From Lingula anatina (taxonomy: Eukaryota > Brachiopoda > Lingulata > Lingulida > Lingulidae), in the NCBI RefSeq assembly GCF_001039355.2, contig NW_019773637.1, forward strand, positions 473,988 to 537,987: a stretch of 64,000 bases of DNA, read 5' to 3'. The position numbers were made by a program, and so were the translations under genes. Shown in pieces: positions 45,588 through 57,900 of the stretch; within the stretch, counting starts at the first letter, position 1; each line of letters opens with the position of its first letter. Below the pieces are notes generated by a model. It worked only from the letters and a program-made list of their open reading frames with translations, did not search any database and was not told where the DNA came from.

Positions 45588-46150
45588 ACACCGGTGTCAC
45601 GTGTTCGGTCCGTTCTGTGTGAACCATCGGTCCTGACCGATTGTACACGCAGCAGACGCGTGCATGAGCCGTTCCGTGAATGATCCGTTGTTATTCACCT
45701 GTACTGTTTTATTCGGCTAGTTCGTTTCCTACCTCATTAAATATATACTATAATGGGGATATTTCTAGGTAAAGTTCATGTGTTAATATATTGATAATTT
45801 TGATAGAGAAACACAATCACAGAATTACAATTCGACGCATGGATGAACCTACCGTGGACGGACCGTTGTTATTCAGCTATTGGCCTACTACAATGGATTT
45901 TACTAGGCTAGTGTGTTGGCCACCTGAGGGAAATTGCAGTAGAAGTGAACATCTTTAAGATATGAATACTTCTAAAGATTATGTTTGAATTTGCAGTATG
46001 CTCTCAACAGTGTACGTTTATTAAAGTCTAAGGATGTGTTGATGAGACGGACTGTACACGCCGGAAGTCTCAGATTTGCCTGCGCTTCGTGCGCATGAGC
46101 AGTACGGATGGTTCAAGCTCCGAACGATTCATGCCACACCGGTGCCACAG
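45588..46150. mobile_element. Candidate 560-bp inverted-repeat element upstream of galactosyltransferase 1
   Basis: Ends show imperfect inverted repeats of about 60 bp: CACCGGTGT, then TTCGG and TGAACCATCGGT on the left, facing CACCGGTGT, TTCGGA and TGAACCATCCGT on the complement of the right end. It is not matched at the equivalent position in unit 2. Confidence 0.5.
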
Positions 46151-46597
46151 ATTGAGGAGACCAGATTGATTTTTCACTTGATATCCACGGATATACTTGC
46201 CTAATATCCTCTTCGAGCCATGACCGTCTCATAAGGCTCACGGCTCGCTTGTCAATTTTTTCTTAAGTTCTGCATGACTTTTTGCTTGGAATCACGGACA
46301 CAAAACGCAACAAATGTCCGAGTTGGAGTCAAATTCATCACTTAACTGGCCTCCGGTAAAGATATGCCCCTTAACATGTATGAGTAAAACATCGCAAGGG
46401 CAGTTAAGTGTTTGAGCCAATCAGAGGCTGTGGTTTAAGCCCTATACAGGGACAATACACGTCGCCGGGCTATACGTGAAAATTATTCGTACACTTTCTC
46501 TTTTGCGGCTCGACGATACACTCATAATATTTCACGTGCAGCTTAGCGACTTGTATTGTATCTATCACATAAAGTGAAATAACGAAGCGCAGAAAAA

Positions 46598-49407
46598 ATG
46601 CAGATGTCGACCAACATGAGGCTATTTTTGCTCTTTTCTACCTTGGCTGTAGTGAGTTTTCCGCTTATAGTTTTCCACCGTTCAAAGTCGACAATCAGGT
46701 ATGTTTGAGTAGAAATTAGTCGCAGCACTTGATTTTTAAAACTCGTTTTAAAAAACAGAGATATATTAGAACAGCCGAAAAAGATGTTGGCTTACATGAG
46801 GATGTTTCCAATGTTGCCTTTACTTTTGGTCACACGTTCCATGGGTAATTTAACATAAGAACGTTCTTCTTGGCTGTGACCGGAAGTAGGCGATTGATTG
46901 CAATTCCCACAGGATGAGGAGGCCTTTTGACTGAGGGGCAACAGGCACATTACACACCGGTAGGATGCTGTTTAATATAGGATGAAAATTTATTGTCATA
47001 TTTATACAAAGTGAAAATCTTTGTGACCTGTCGACAAAATGACCAATTTGTTATGAGTCAGATTAAAAGATGCATTATAAGTTTAGGTACGCCGATTAAA
47101 AATCGTATTGCTGTTGGATAGTATCTGGCTTCGGTACATTTAGAGGTTGCTTTAGAAATTGAGGGACCATTGCTATGGCATTGTTGACATTGGCTTGAAC
47201 AAACTATAACCTGGATGGCCAAAGTCTTTCATAAAGGACTTCATATGTTTATAATTTAAAGTTTATAATTTTCCTTCATTTTCTTTTTTAATTATTTGTT
47301 AATATACTATTTTTGTTTTGTTAAAAACGTGTCACAAGTTTTTGATCTTATTATTTTTTTTCTTAAAACTGACACTCTCGACTACGATGCACTTATCAAT
47401 TACAGAGAGGCGGAGATAGTTTTTGTAAAAAGAATAGAAGAAATACCCCCCCAACCTTTGAGTGTTTGCCAAGTGAACCAAGAGCTTTTGGGTAAGCCGA
47501 ATCACTAAAACATTGAAAGAGTAAGGTCGTTTTAAAAAATTTGTGCTTGTACAATATGTCTACATGAATGTGAAAATAGCGTGAAACTGGAAATATGTCT
47601 ATATGAAGAGTCGTAAAAATGTTTCATGTAGAATAAACCGCGTATTTGTCCACACAGTAGCATATAGATGATGCTTCAAGCAACTTAAAGGTGAGTTTAT
47701 GTCCAGCCGAAATACGGTACGAATGAATTTTATGAATCATTTATGAATTAATAGCTCTTATGGCCTAGTATACTGTGTCTGCCCCATCTAAAATCGCCAT
47801 TCATACTGAAGCCAGCGTCTATAATATTGATACAGAAATGTATGGACATTCCGTCACTCAGTCCCGTATTCAGAAAAAACTTGAATCTCGAAAAGATTTT
47901 CAGAACTTATTTTGACATAAAAATTGTCTTTATTATCTAAATATTTTCATTTTCATCAGTAGAAGCGCTTTGCTTTGGAACTGGTATCCATTGAGGTGTA
48001 CTCACAACTGCCCTTTGTAATGTCAAATGGTCATTGAATTTTTGTGGAAAAAATAAGCCAAAATTCCAACATAATGATAGCTTTGAAAACCTAAACCATT
48101 ATTTCCAAAAAAAAATTTCAAGAGTGTGACAACCATTTTGAGCAAAAATGTATAATCCAACGTGCTTCGGCCAGTATCTGTTGGAAAGTTTTTACCTGCT
48201 ACTTTACTAACACTAAGGGCATTATCTTCTGGCTTGCTTATGCCATGTCAGACAGAAAAAGTTGAACACCTAAAAGTTAAAAAAGACACAATAATAACAT
48301 TATGAACTATACAATTAGGCATAATAAAATTAGGCATTTAGACAGAATTGGGGAATTCAACATTGGGATGAAACACCAGACCTAGAAAAAGAAATTAATC
48401 TAAAAATTGAAGGCCTCTTTTGGGAAGATTTGAGCAAGGAGAACTACAATAAACTGCGTACTTATAGAAAAATAAAAAAACTCATACGATCTCGAAAATT
48501 ACTTTAAATTGAATGCCACAAGCTCAGGCGAAAAATACATTGCCAAAATGAGAATTACAGGTAGTGACCATGAGCTGGCGATAGAGAAAGGCAGGCTCAT
48601 GAAAATCCCCCTGGAAGAAAGAACCTGCACAAGCTGTAAAACGGAAAAAGAGGACGAGAAACATTTCTTCCTCACTTGTAGTAAATACCAAATAGAGGGA
48701 CAAAGCATGCTCAGTTCCCTCCCAAATATACTGAGAGACAAAATTATGAATTAGCAGGCAGTGATCAGAAACTGTTCATCCTCCTCAACCCTCAAGATTA
48801 TAAATCACTTAAAGCAATATCACAGTATATACAGTAAGCAGCACAATGAAGTAGCACTTTCTTTTTATGTAAGCACAATATGGTAGATTCAGTAAGTATA
48901 GCCTAGACAGCGAACAATGTTAAATTGTAACATTGCAAAGCTGAATAAATTATTATTATTAATAAATCAAGCCGCGTTACAGCATAAAATTAAACCAGCT
49001 GATACATATTTACAAAAATTAATATAATACACACCTGATGTATTCATCCCCATGATTTTTGTTTCTTTTCCATTTATTTCACTCCAGACTTCGGAAATTA
49101 AGTGTGTTCTTTGTTTCTTTTTAGAAAAAACATATAAAGTCAATCTGAAGCAGTTGCCAACGCCAAATAGAACAAAACTATTTAAAGAGGTCGCCACTGG
49201 AGGCAGATGGGCACCTACGTCATGCAAGCCTAGGGACCACGTGGCCATCATCATTCCTTACCGTGACAGACAAGAACACCTGGATATTCTCCTCCAAAAT
49301 CTACACCCTTTTCTACAAAGCCAGAAGTGTCACTACCAGATATTCGTCATTGAACAGGTAGATTGCTACACGCTTGCATCTCAGAAACATTCATAACTCT
49401 CCTGTTT

Positions 49408-49466
<59 letters not shown>

Positions 49467-52400
49467 TTCTGTCTGGGTTGCCTAAAAGGCGTTTGAAAAC
49501 ACTAATATGTGTCCCTGGAATATGAAATTTTATATCGCTTCATACTGCTTTATTTTAGTACATAATTTAAATTTTTATTCGGTGCATTTATTTACTACAG
49601 GCGCTTCCAGAGCCTTTTAACACAGGCTATGCCAAAAATGTTGGCTTCGTCGAGGCTAGTGCCGTGTTTAATTTTACCTGCTACATATTTCACGACGTGG
49701 ATAAAATCCCTGTGAACAATTCACTTCTCTATAGATGTCCGCCTGACAAGGTTTTTCACTTTGCCGCCGCTGAGGATAGATTTCCGAACGGGTATGTATC
49801 AGGATAATTTACTTCCGCAAAGAATCCCGCCTCTCTCCCCAGGGCTGTAGGGCGAGAAAATGTTTGCGGTAGCTGTTTGAAGGGTTAAAATACAAATAAA
49901 AAGACCTTTTGTTCACCCACCGACCATGACACTCACTTAGACACTGATCGAAGGAAAAAGAAAGATATTTCTGGCGGACTGTGAGAAAAAGGGACGATTT
50001 ATAAATCACTAAAAAGTATTCTCTAATGAATCCTATTGAATTCACTGAAAATAATGTGTGAAATTATGTGAAAAACTGAAAATAAAGCCTCGCTGAAAAT
50101 AATTATTGTATAAAAATAATAATTGTGATGATTATGTGTCGGCCACAACTTTGCAAATAGCGAAAATCAAAGCCAAAAATACTTTTGTCTTTTTATCTGT
50201 TTACCGCTATTATTTATCATGCTCTAAATCTTAGATGGCTGAGTATCATATTATCCAAAAACCTTGTGAACTTTCGATTATGTGTCGGCCACTACTTTGC
50301 AAATAGTGAAAATCAAAGCCAAAAATACTGTGTCTTTTTATCTGTTTACCGCTATTATTTATCATGCTCTATATCTTAGATTGCTTAATTAGTAAGGATT
50401 GGTACTAGCTCTCATTTTACCCCAAAATCTTGTGAACTTTTCCAAGGCCATAAACTCAATTTTGATATGCACATAGAAATCATGATTCGATTTCAGGCAG
50501 CTGCCCTATTTTTACTACCTCGGAGGAGTGATTGGATTCCCACCTAACACATTCAAGAAAACAAACGGGTTTTCTAATAATATGATAAGATGGGGTGGTG
50601 ATGACGACGATCTTTTTCTCAGGTAACGAGAAGAAAATTTTAAAGTAAATGAACTTTTTCAGCTCTTTAAGATTAATCTAGTGCCTCGTTTAAGACCAAA
50701 GAAGTCCATATTTCCACTGTTATTAAATATTCGCTACACTAGTTCATTTCGGGATGGTGGTCATTAATTATCTACTGTAGGTAGACTGGATTTGGTTTGT
50801 GGTTTCTATGGCTGTATTCCCAGAGCTTTTAGATCGATCTATCCCCGCGGGGAGTCTCACTAGATTACTGTCCGATAATCCGGCTTAAATGTCCGCCCCG
50901 CCTACTACAAGCTGTAAGGGGGTAATTAACTTTCGTGTCCGCCCGGCTGACAGCTATTTAGCGTGAACCCCCAGGGAGTTAGGTCGATCTAAAGTAGATC
51001 GATCTAATCTCTGGAAATGGGGACTATGGCACAATGTTTATATTAAAGTTAGAACACATTCAATTTGAAAACCATCCAATCCAAGATTTTGAACGCATTC
51101 TAAGTGCATGGATTTCTTCTTGTTGAATGTTCGACGTGAAGAAGCCTAACAAAGTATATCAATTTTAAAAAGGGCTATTTTTTTATAGAATTTCCTCCCA
51201 GAAGATACCCATCGAGCATGCCAACAGCCGTTCAGGCGTGTACACGGTTTTAAACCATACGCGGTTGCCTGGGTCCGTGAACAGTGAGAGGTGAGCTATA
51301 GCATTACTTGTAAAGGGAGGCGGAGATAGAGGTGGAAGTTTAAACTTTATTGCTTTGTATTTCTTAAATGAAGCATAGCCTTATTTTCATATCAGCTTAC
51401 CTGAACCTATGTCCAGAACTTTCACCTTTTATAATTTATAAAAATATAATTTGGAACAATTCATAGGTACCCCATGCTCTATTTTGCAACAAAGCTGTAT
51501 AAGCACTACGGACCGTGGGATAACGGAGTGAATACATTAAACTACACCCGACTAGCTGTAGAATATCGACCATCATACACGTGGATCAAATTTAATGTTG
51601 ATCAGAGCAGCATGATGAAGGTACGTGATAACAGACCGCCCAACAAACACAGGACGTATTATCATGTATAACGTTACCATAACGTTACTGTGACGTTACA
51701 GCAGCGTTACCAAAACGGTTTTGGGTCATATAAACGTCACAATAACGTTACAATAACGATCTGTGTTTGCCGGGCGTATCAAAAAAAATTGTACACGTCA
51801 GAAAAGAATCCTTATACAGTAATAATGAAATCATGATTTATGTTATTCCTCTAAGTTGCCCGATTTCAAATATACTATTTAATATATTTTAGCCGTCGTT
51901 ACGCTATGAACATTAAGTTCAGCATATCTCAAGTCCTGCATACACTGTCTTCTTATAATTTGCTTCTGACAAAAAAATTCGCGGCCAAGTGACACTGTGT
52001 GAGATTTAATTTTGATAAACGCCATTACATACGCATTCATATAATGCATCGTGCACATTTTCAGACCGTATGGAGAGGCATCCTGGATGCCAAGTATGAC
52101 AAGAAGACCAATAGTACATATTGGACAATTAACTACAAGCGGGCTTTCCAAATGTTTCCTAAGTAAGTGAACGTTATATATATAGCCAAAGCCTCATATG
52201 TCGTTGATCTTAGAGAGCATTCCCAGAGACTATCGTACCAATTTTGTATCGAACTCCAAGGGGCTTTTGGCTTAATTGCATTTAACTTGGGCGGGTAATT
52301 AAGTATCGTTTAGCAGCTTTAGTGGACGCCCCTGACGTCTCAGCCGCTTGAGCTGGAAGCAACATAGCGAGGGTCTGTGGAGATGGACCGATCCTGTTAG

Positions 52401-52540
52401 ATCGATCTAGGGATGGGAACCCAGTATAAGGATTTCTAAATTATGAACATAAAGAATTAACTTGTTTCATTGCGACTATGTACATATATTTTTACAGAAC
52501 TAAACAAGTTGCCAAGCGGAAAGCACCAAAGAAAAGATAG
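46598..52540 (+). CDS. Beta-1,4-galactosyltransferase-like protein, copy 1
   Basis: Nine exons: 46598-46698, 47406-47491, 49125-49357, 49601-49791, 50497-50622, 51189-51290, 51467-51620, 52065-52162, 52498-52540; 1134 nt, 377 residues. Type II Golgi architecture: short cytosolic start, signal-anchor helix (LFLLFSTLAVVSFPLIVF, residues about 9-26), stem, then the GT7 catalytic domain with HVAIIIPYRDR, FNTGYAKNVGF (the FNRA-type region), the DVD metal motif in FHDVDKIP, LPYFYYLGGV, RWGGDDDD and the C-terminal DNGVNTLNY region. The family enzyme moves Gal from UDP-Gal to terminal GlcNAc. The usual GWGGEDDD reads RWGGDDDD, so the Glu beside the presumed catalytic base is Asp. The Tyr that favours Gal over GalNAc donor appears kept (last Tyr of YFYYLGG). 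I cannot assign a vertebrate paralog. A decayed LINE lies in intron 2. Confidence 0.9.
48346..48958 (+). mobile_element. 3' end of a decayed non-LTR retrotransposon (LINE)
   Basis: In galactosyltransferase 1 intron 2. The translation of 48509-48753 resembles the C-terminal region of LINE reverse transcriptase proteins: KMRITGSDHELAIEKGR..IPLEERTC..C followed by DEKHFFLTCSKY, a Cys-Cys-His-Cys type motif. Upstream sequence (about 48400-48480) continues the match in another frame, so there is a frameshift in an A run near 48480. It ends in an ATT-rich tail (about 48946-48960). Absent from copy 2's intron. Confidence 0.7.
49408..49463. repeat. CT microsatellite
   Basis: Just after exon 3 of galactosyltransferase 1; the equivalent run in copy 2 (58040-58056) is much shorter. 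Confidence 0.9.
50131..50422. repeat. 146-bp tandem duplication in intron 4
   Basis: The segment starting ATTATGTGTCGGCCAC at 50131 recurs at 50277 with a few changes. Copy 2 has one unit only (about 58716-58860). Confidence 0.8.
50810..51024. mobile_element. GATCGATCTA-type MITE, family 1, copy 2
   Basis: 215 bp, same length as 7756-7970 and only a few substitutions apart, flanked by TAT on both sides. In intron 5 of galactosyltransferase 1; absent from copy 2. Confidence 0.8.
51637..51776. mobile_element. MITE with CGTTAC-rich core in intron 7, copy 1
   Basis: Ends CGCCCAACAAACACAG and, reverse-complemented, CGCCCGGCAAACACAG. The core contains several TAACGTTAC/CGTTAC motifs. The same element lies at 60824-60991 at the same intron position of copy 2. 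Confidence 0.75.
52211..52432. mobile_element. GATCGATCTA-type MITE, family 2, copy 3
   Basis: Begins GAGCATTCCCAGAGACTATC, ends CTGTTAGATCGATCTAGGG; in intron 8 of galactosyltransferase 1 and absent from copy 2. Confidence 0.7.
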
Positions 52541-53094
52541 AAGAAAGAAGAAAAGTTTAAACTCATTTATCTCTTATCTAACTGCGAAGTAAATAAAAAC
52601 GACAGGCGATCTTATAAAATGTGTAATATACTATTGTAAGAAAATCCTTGACCCAGAGTTAGATGAAGACGTACACTTTTGCTCAACATTGCGTAATTGT
52701 GCTTTAAAAACCTATAACTTCGAGATCCAAATTCTCGGGGCACGATAAACATTTTGAGCAACAATGTGGGAATTTTGTATAAAAAATGTCTGGAAGGGAG
52801 GAGTGCATTCATATCTGAACTTCCCCCTACACTGCCTGTTGTCTATTAACAAATGACGATATCCATTTCCACGGTTTTACTTGAACATTCAGGCCCGTAG
52901 CCAGCAATTTCAAGGGGGGTCTTTTTCCGAAAAAAAAGTGGACATTTTTACCGTGAGACCTACAAGTGCTGTATGTTTATGTTTTCATAAAAGACAAATA
53001 AAAACAAGCCTTGGCAGATTTTAAATGATGTTTAGTATATGGAAAAGATGTTAAAATTACAACCCTTGACGAAAAGGGGGTGATCCATAAAAAG

Positions 53095-53162
<68 letters not shown>

Positions 53163-54915
53163 AAAGCAGGAAAACAATTCTTTCTCTAATAAAACAACAT
53201 TTACACATTACCAAAATTTGTCATAAAATGTTGCCATTAGCAGTGTCATTTCCTTCAATTTGAATGTACACGTTAATGACAAAGAGCATCACATAACAGC
53301 AGAAGCAGGGGCCTGGTCAGGCTGTGTAGAAATGAGCGCCTAATATGGCAGCCGAGCTGTATCCGCCCCAGGGAGGTGAGACCGTCTACAGAGTGCACCA
53401 GTGCAAAAATGACCAGGCTTCCTTGACTTGAATATTCATTTCATTTAAATAAATAAATTACATTATTGTTTAACTTCAACCTTCGAGTTGCGATTTTCCA
53501 ATAAAGATTATTATTATTATTATTATTAAAACTTCTCAGGTGAAATGGAAAGTGAATGAGTACATAAAGGAACCAGGAACCAGGCATTGTCATAGATAAT
53601 CATTGGGGTTCCTGAATGTGAGCTGCTCTTTACAATTTGGAAAAGTGTGGGATATGCAGTGCAGACCACCTGGTTAAAATTCTGTGCCACCAAGGATGAG
53701 AACCCATTAACATCTACAGAGCAACAGTTTCAACTATGATTTTATGGTGCTTTTGTAGTGATACTTCTTGCAAACACAAACTTGTGATAAACAAGCCCCC
53801 TTCACTTCTCGGTAGCACGTTCCAAAAATAAAATGAAATCTGGTGAATGCTTACCGAATTTGCCCCAAAATTTTCACTTTTATGGTTTACGTTGTTAATT
53901 CAGCATTTACAGTCACAAACGCAGCTCCAGATCGCAAATGGCGATTTTTCTTTACCAGGTATACCCAACTATTACCAGACGCGGCACCGAAGGATCCAAA
54001 ATTCACGGTCACCGGTAAATCCGAGTGTAAAACCGAATTGGTTTTTGAAAATTCAGATGTAGGAATCAGTCTAAATAATAAACAGCAGGACAATGTAGCA
54101 TGAGCTCCGTGTAGTTGGTGTGGGAGTGATCTGATGGATACTGGTATTTAAATTTTTTATTTGGACTTAAATCGCTTTTGGACCGAGTTTTGTTTAATCG
54201 TCAATTGAATGCGACATGGAAGAGTAAATTATATCTTTGATCTAGATCCACGAGGGTTGCATGGTATAAGTTTCACTATTTCCATAAAGAGAGCCCCGTT
54301 TTGAAGTTGCTGGTTACGGGCCTGTACATGCTCAGTAACTGTTGAATTGCCTAGAGAATATCCAAATGTCTCGGATGGTCCATTTTTCGCTATCGTGTGA
54401 CCACGTGTCGAAGGCTCGTTCACTCTCGCTCTCTATCGTCCATAATACGTGGGCAAAGTGACCGCAAGGAGCTCTAGGTACCCTTTACGGTAGATTGATT
54501 TTTCACTTGATATCCAGATGTCATTGCCTTACATCCTCTTCAAGCCATGGTCGGCTCATAACGCTTGTCAATTTTTTCTAATGTCCTGCAAGATTTTTTG
54601 CTTGGAATCGTGGACACAAAACACAACAAATGTCCGAGTTGGAATAAAATTCATCACTCAACTGGCCTCCGGTAAAGATTTGCCCCTTAACATGTATGAG
54701 TAAAACATCGGAAGGGAAGTGCCGTGTTTTAGCCAATCAGAGGCTGTGGTTTAAGCCCTATACATGGACAATACACGTCGCCGGGCTATATACGTGAAAA
54801 TTATTCGTACACTTTCTCTTTTGCGGCTCGACGATACATTCATAATATTTCACGTGCAGCTTAGCGACTTGTATTGTATCTATCACATAAAGTGAAATAA
54901 CGAAGCGCAGAAAAA
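52541..54915. other. Between galactosyltransferases 1 and 2
   Basis: No gene. It holds a CCCGTAGCCAGCAATTTCAA-type dispersed repeat fragment (about 52893-52950), a TA microsatellite (53098-53158), a possible SINE/LINE tail ending in ATT repeats (about 53430-53530), and then from about 53580 the lead sequence of duplication unit 2. Confidence 0.5.
53098..53158. repeat. TA microsatellite
   Basis: About 30 TA units. Confidence 0.95.
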
Positions 54916-57900
54916 ATGCAGATGTCGACCAACATGAGGCTATTTTTGCTCTTTTCTACCTTGGCTGTAGCGAGTTTTCCGCTAATAGTTTTCTACCGTT
55001 CAAAGTCAACAATCAGGTATGTTTGAGTAGATATTAGACCCAACACTTGATTTAAAACGGGGATATTGGAACAGACTAAAAATGTTGGCTAATATGAGGA
55101 TGTTTCAATGTCGCTTTGTTTTTGGTCACATGTTCCATGGGTAAGGTAACAAAGGACCATTCTTCTTGGCTGTGACCGGAATTAGGCGATTGATTGCAAT
55201 TCTCACAGGATGAGGAGGCCTTTTGGCTGAGGGGCAACAGGAATATTACACATCGGTAGGATGCTGTTTAATATGAGATGATAATTTATTGTCACATTTA
55301 TACAAAGTTTGAAATTTGTGACCTATCGACAAAATGGCCAATTTCCACAAGTATGTGTGAGATTGAAAGATACATGATAAGTTTAGATACGCCGATTAAA
55401 AATCGTATTACTGTTGGATAGTATCTGGCTTCGGTACATTTAGAGGTTGTTTTAGAAATTGAGGGACCATTGCTATGGCATTGTTGACATTGGCTTGAAC
55501 AAACTATAACCTGGATGGCCAAAGTCTTTCATAAAGGACTTCACATTTTTGGAGGACTCGGCTCTCATGGAGACCTTCCAGTGATGGTATTTTTCCCCCC
55601 CATGTCAGGGACCCCTTAACGTTTGTAATACATTTATGAAAACTTCCATATCCGTACAGGTATGATCTTATTTCTGAATTTCATTGCCTTTGTGTTTTTG
55701 AAGCCAGTTGAACTGGGCACTTCCTAGGAGGATGTGGAGGTGGTTGAGTGACCCCTAATTTAATTAACTGTTGTCCAGCAGGTCGTGGTGTGACCTTTAA
55801 TGTAATTTAACCAGGTGACTGTATAACCTCTATAAAAGCTAGGTTGCTTACTGTGAGGGGGGTTTTTGCTAGAAATCATTTGAGACACGACGATTGTAGT
55901 ACATGCTCTATATCTGAAGTAAATATTCGTTATAGTTACAGAAAACTTACATGACTTGAGTTCGTTCTCTTTGCGTGTTTACATGCGTATGATTAGACAT
56001 CGAACCGTGGACGTATTGAACTGCTATCGTGATCAACCGGCATAGGCTGGTATTACGTAAAGTTCATAACTGATCGGGCGGTACCCGACACCCAGTGATG
56101 GTATTTTTCCCCCCATTGTACGACTGACGGTTCTCACTACACGATCGAGGCGTATTTGGTCTCCTGCTGTAGCAGTACTATGTCAGACGGTGAAAGACTG
56201 TGTCAATACACTCTCAATCACCGACCAGCAAAATTCTACAAGCAGATCTGTTAGTCCGCAGATCAACTTGTTCTGAAAGCGGCCTAAGTACACGTCCATA
56301 TCTTGAAGTTAATACTTGTCCTTCATTTTTTAAAAATGTATTTGTTAATATACTATTTACTGTTAAAAACGTGTCACAAAAATGATTTTGTACGGCTTTT
56401 GATTTTATTTCTTAAAACTCTTAAACGGTGCACTTATCAATTACAGAAAGGCGAAGTTTGTAAAAAGACTAGAAGAAATGCCCCCCAAACCTTTGAGTGC
56501 TTGTCAAGTGAATCAAGAACATTTTGGTAAGCTTAATCACTGAAAACATGAAAATAGTGAGGTCAATTGAATAAATTTGGGCTTGTACAAAATGTTTACA
56601 TGAATGTGAAGCAGCGTGAAACTGGAAATAGGCCTATATGAAGAGTCGTAAAAATTTTTCATGTAGAATAAACTGCGTATTTATCCACACAGTTGCATAT
56701 AGATTATGCTTCAAGCAACTTAAAGGTGAGTTTATGTCTAGCCGAAATACGGTACGAATGAATTTTATGAATCATTTATGAATTAATAGCGCTTATGGCC
56801 TAGTACTGTGTCTGCCCCATCTAAAATTGCCATTAATACTGAAGCCAGCATCTATAATATTGATACAGAAATGTATGGACATTCCGTCACTCAGTCCCGT
56901 ATTCAGAAAAAACTTGAATCTCGAAAAGATTTTCAGAATTTATTTTGACATAAAATTATCTTAATTATCTAAATATTTTCATTTTCATCAGTATAAGCGC
57001 TTTGCCTTGGAACTTAACAAGTACAAGAAACACTATGATTATAATTCACATGTTTATAACCCCAAGAGATGGCAAAACTCTTTGAATTTAACTTAAACTT
57101 AACGGCTTTAAACTTTTGTATTGAACACAAAACATCAAATTTTACAAACTGAAGTCCACCTAAAAAATTTAGTATTTTAGGGGCTAACGGTGCCATTTTA
57201 TAAGGTTTAGAACTATGATTCAGATAGTAAAAATTATAATTTCAAGAGGTTAATATTAGTGTGATTTTTTTTCAGAAATCGAAAGGGGGGTGAGGTGGGG
57301 GGGGGGGGTCGGTCAGGCCCTCCTTGACACCCCTCCCTAAATTAGAACAGCCCTGCACCCCGACATAGCAAAATTTCCGGGAAAAAAATTTTTTTTCCTA
57401 CTCACGAATCATTCCTCGACCCGTCCCTGTTCTTGAATTTAATGGTTTCTCCCATATCTAAGTAAATGATTGAGTTCTAAGTGACTGACCAACCCCGTTA
57501 AAGATATCGTGAGAAAAATATTTGCCTTTGTAACCAATTATTGCAAGTGTTTGATATTATATCTTTTGACTACCCTATAGTTTGTTAACCAATAAAACAA
57601 GCCGCGTAACAGCGTAGAATTAAACCAGCTAATACACATTTACAAAATTTAATATAATGCATACCTAACGTATTCATCACCATGCTTTTTGTTTCTTTTC
57701 CGTTTATTTCACTCCAGACTTTGGAAATTAAGTGTGTTCTTTGTTTCTTTTTAGAAAAAACATATAATGTTAATCTGAAGCAGTTGCCAACGCCAAATAG
57801 AACAAAACTATTTAAAGAGGTCGCCACTGGAGGCAGATGGGCACCTACGTCATGCAAGCCTAGGGACCACGTGGCCATCATCATTCCTTATCGTGACAGA

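Larger units (their letters stand above)
43670..46597. other. MBLAC2 3' flank and galactosyltransferase 1 upstream region
   Basis: No protein-like frame. From about 43870 the sequence is homologous to 53580 onward, marking the left part of the galactosyltransferase duplication unit. It contains copy-specific elements (44817-45071, 45588-46150) and an ATT microsatellite. The 250 bp before the ATG at 46598 are closely matched by those before 54916 and probably include the promoter. Confidence 0.55.
43870..52560. repeat. Galactosyltransferase segmental duplication, unit 1
   Basis: Aligned in patches with 53580-61640: intergenic lead (43870-44300 with 53580-53900), promoter and all nine exons. 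Divergence in introns is substantial and each unit has private insertions, so this is an older event than the p110 and RCC2 block duplications. Confidence 0.8.

Noticed and set aside
51660-51760. Regular CGTTAC motifs considered as a CRISPR-like or satellite array
   Set aside because: Spacing is irregular, the motif is short and it lies within a MITE in an animal intron.
53843-54103. 86-codon open frame before galactosyltransferase 2
   Set aside because: The homologous place in duplication unit 1 is not open in the same way, and there is no similarity to known proteins.
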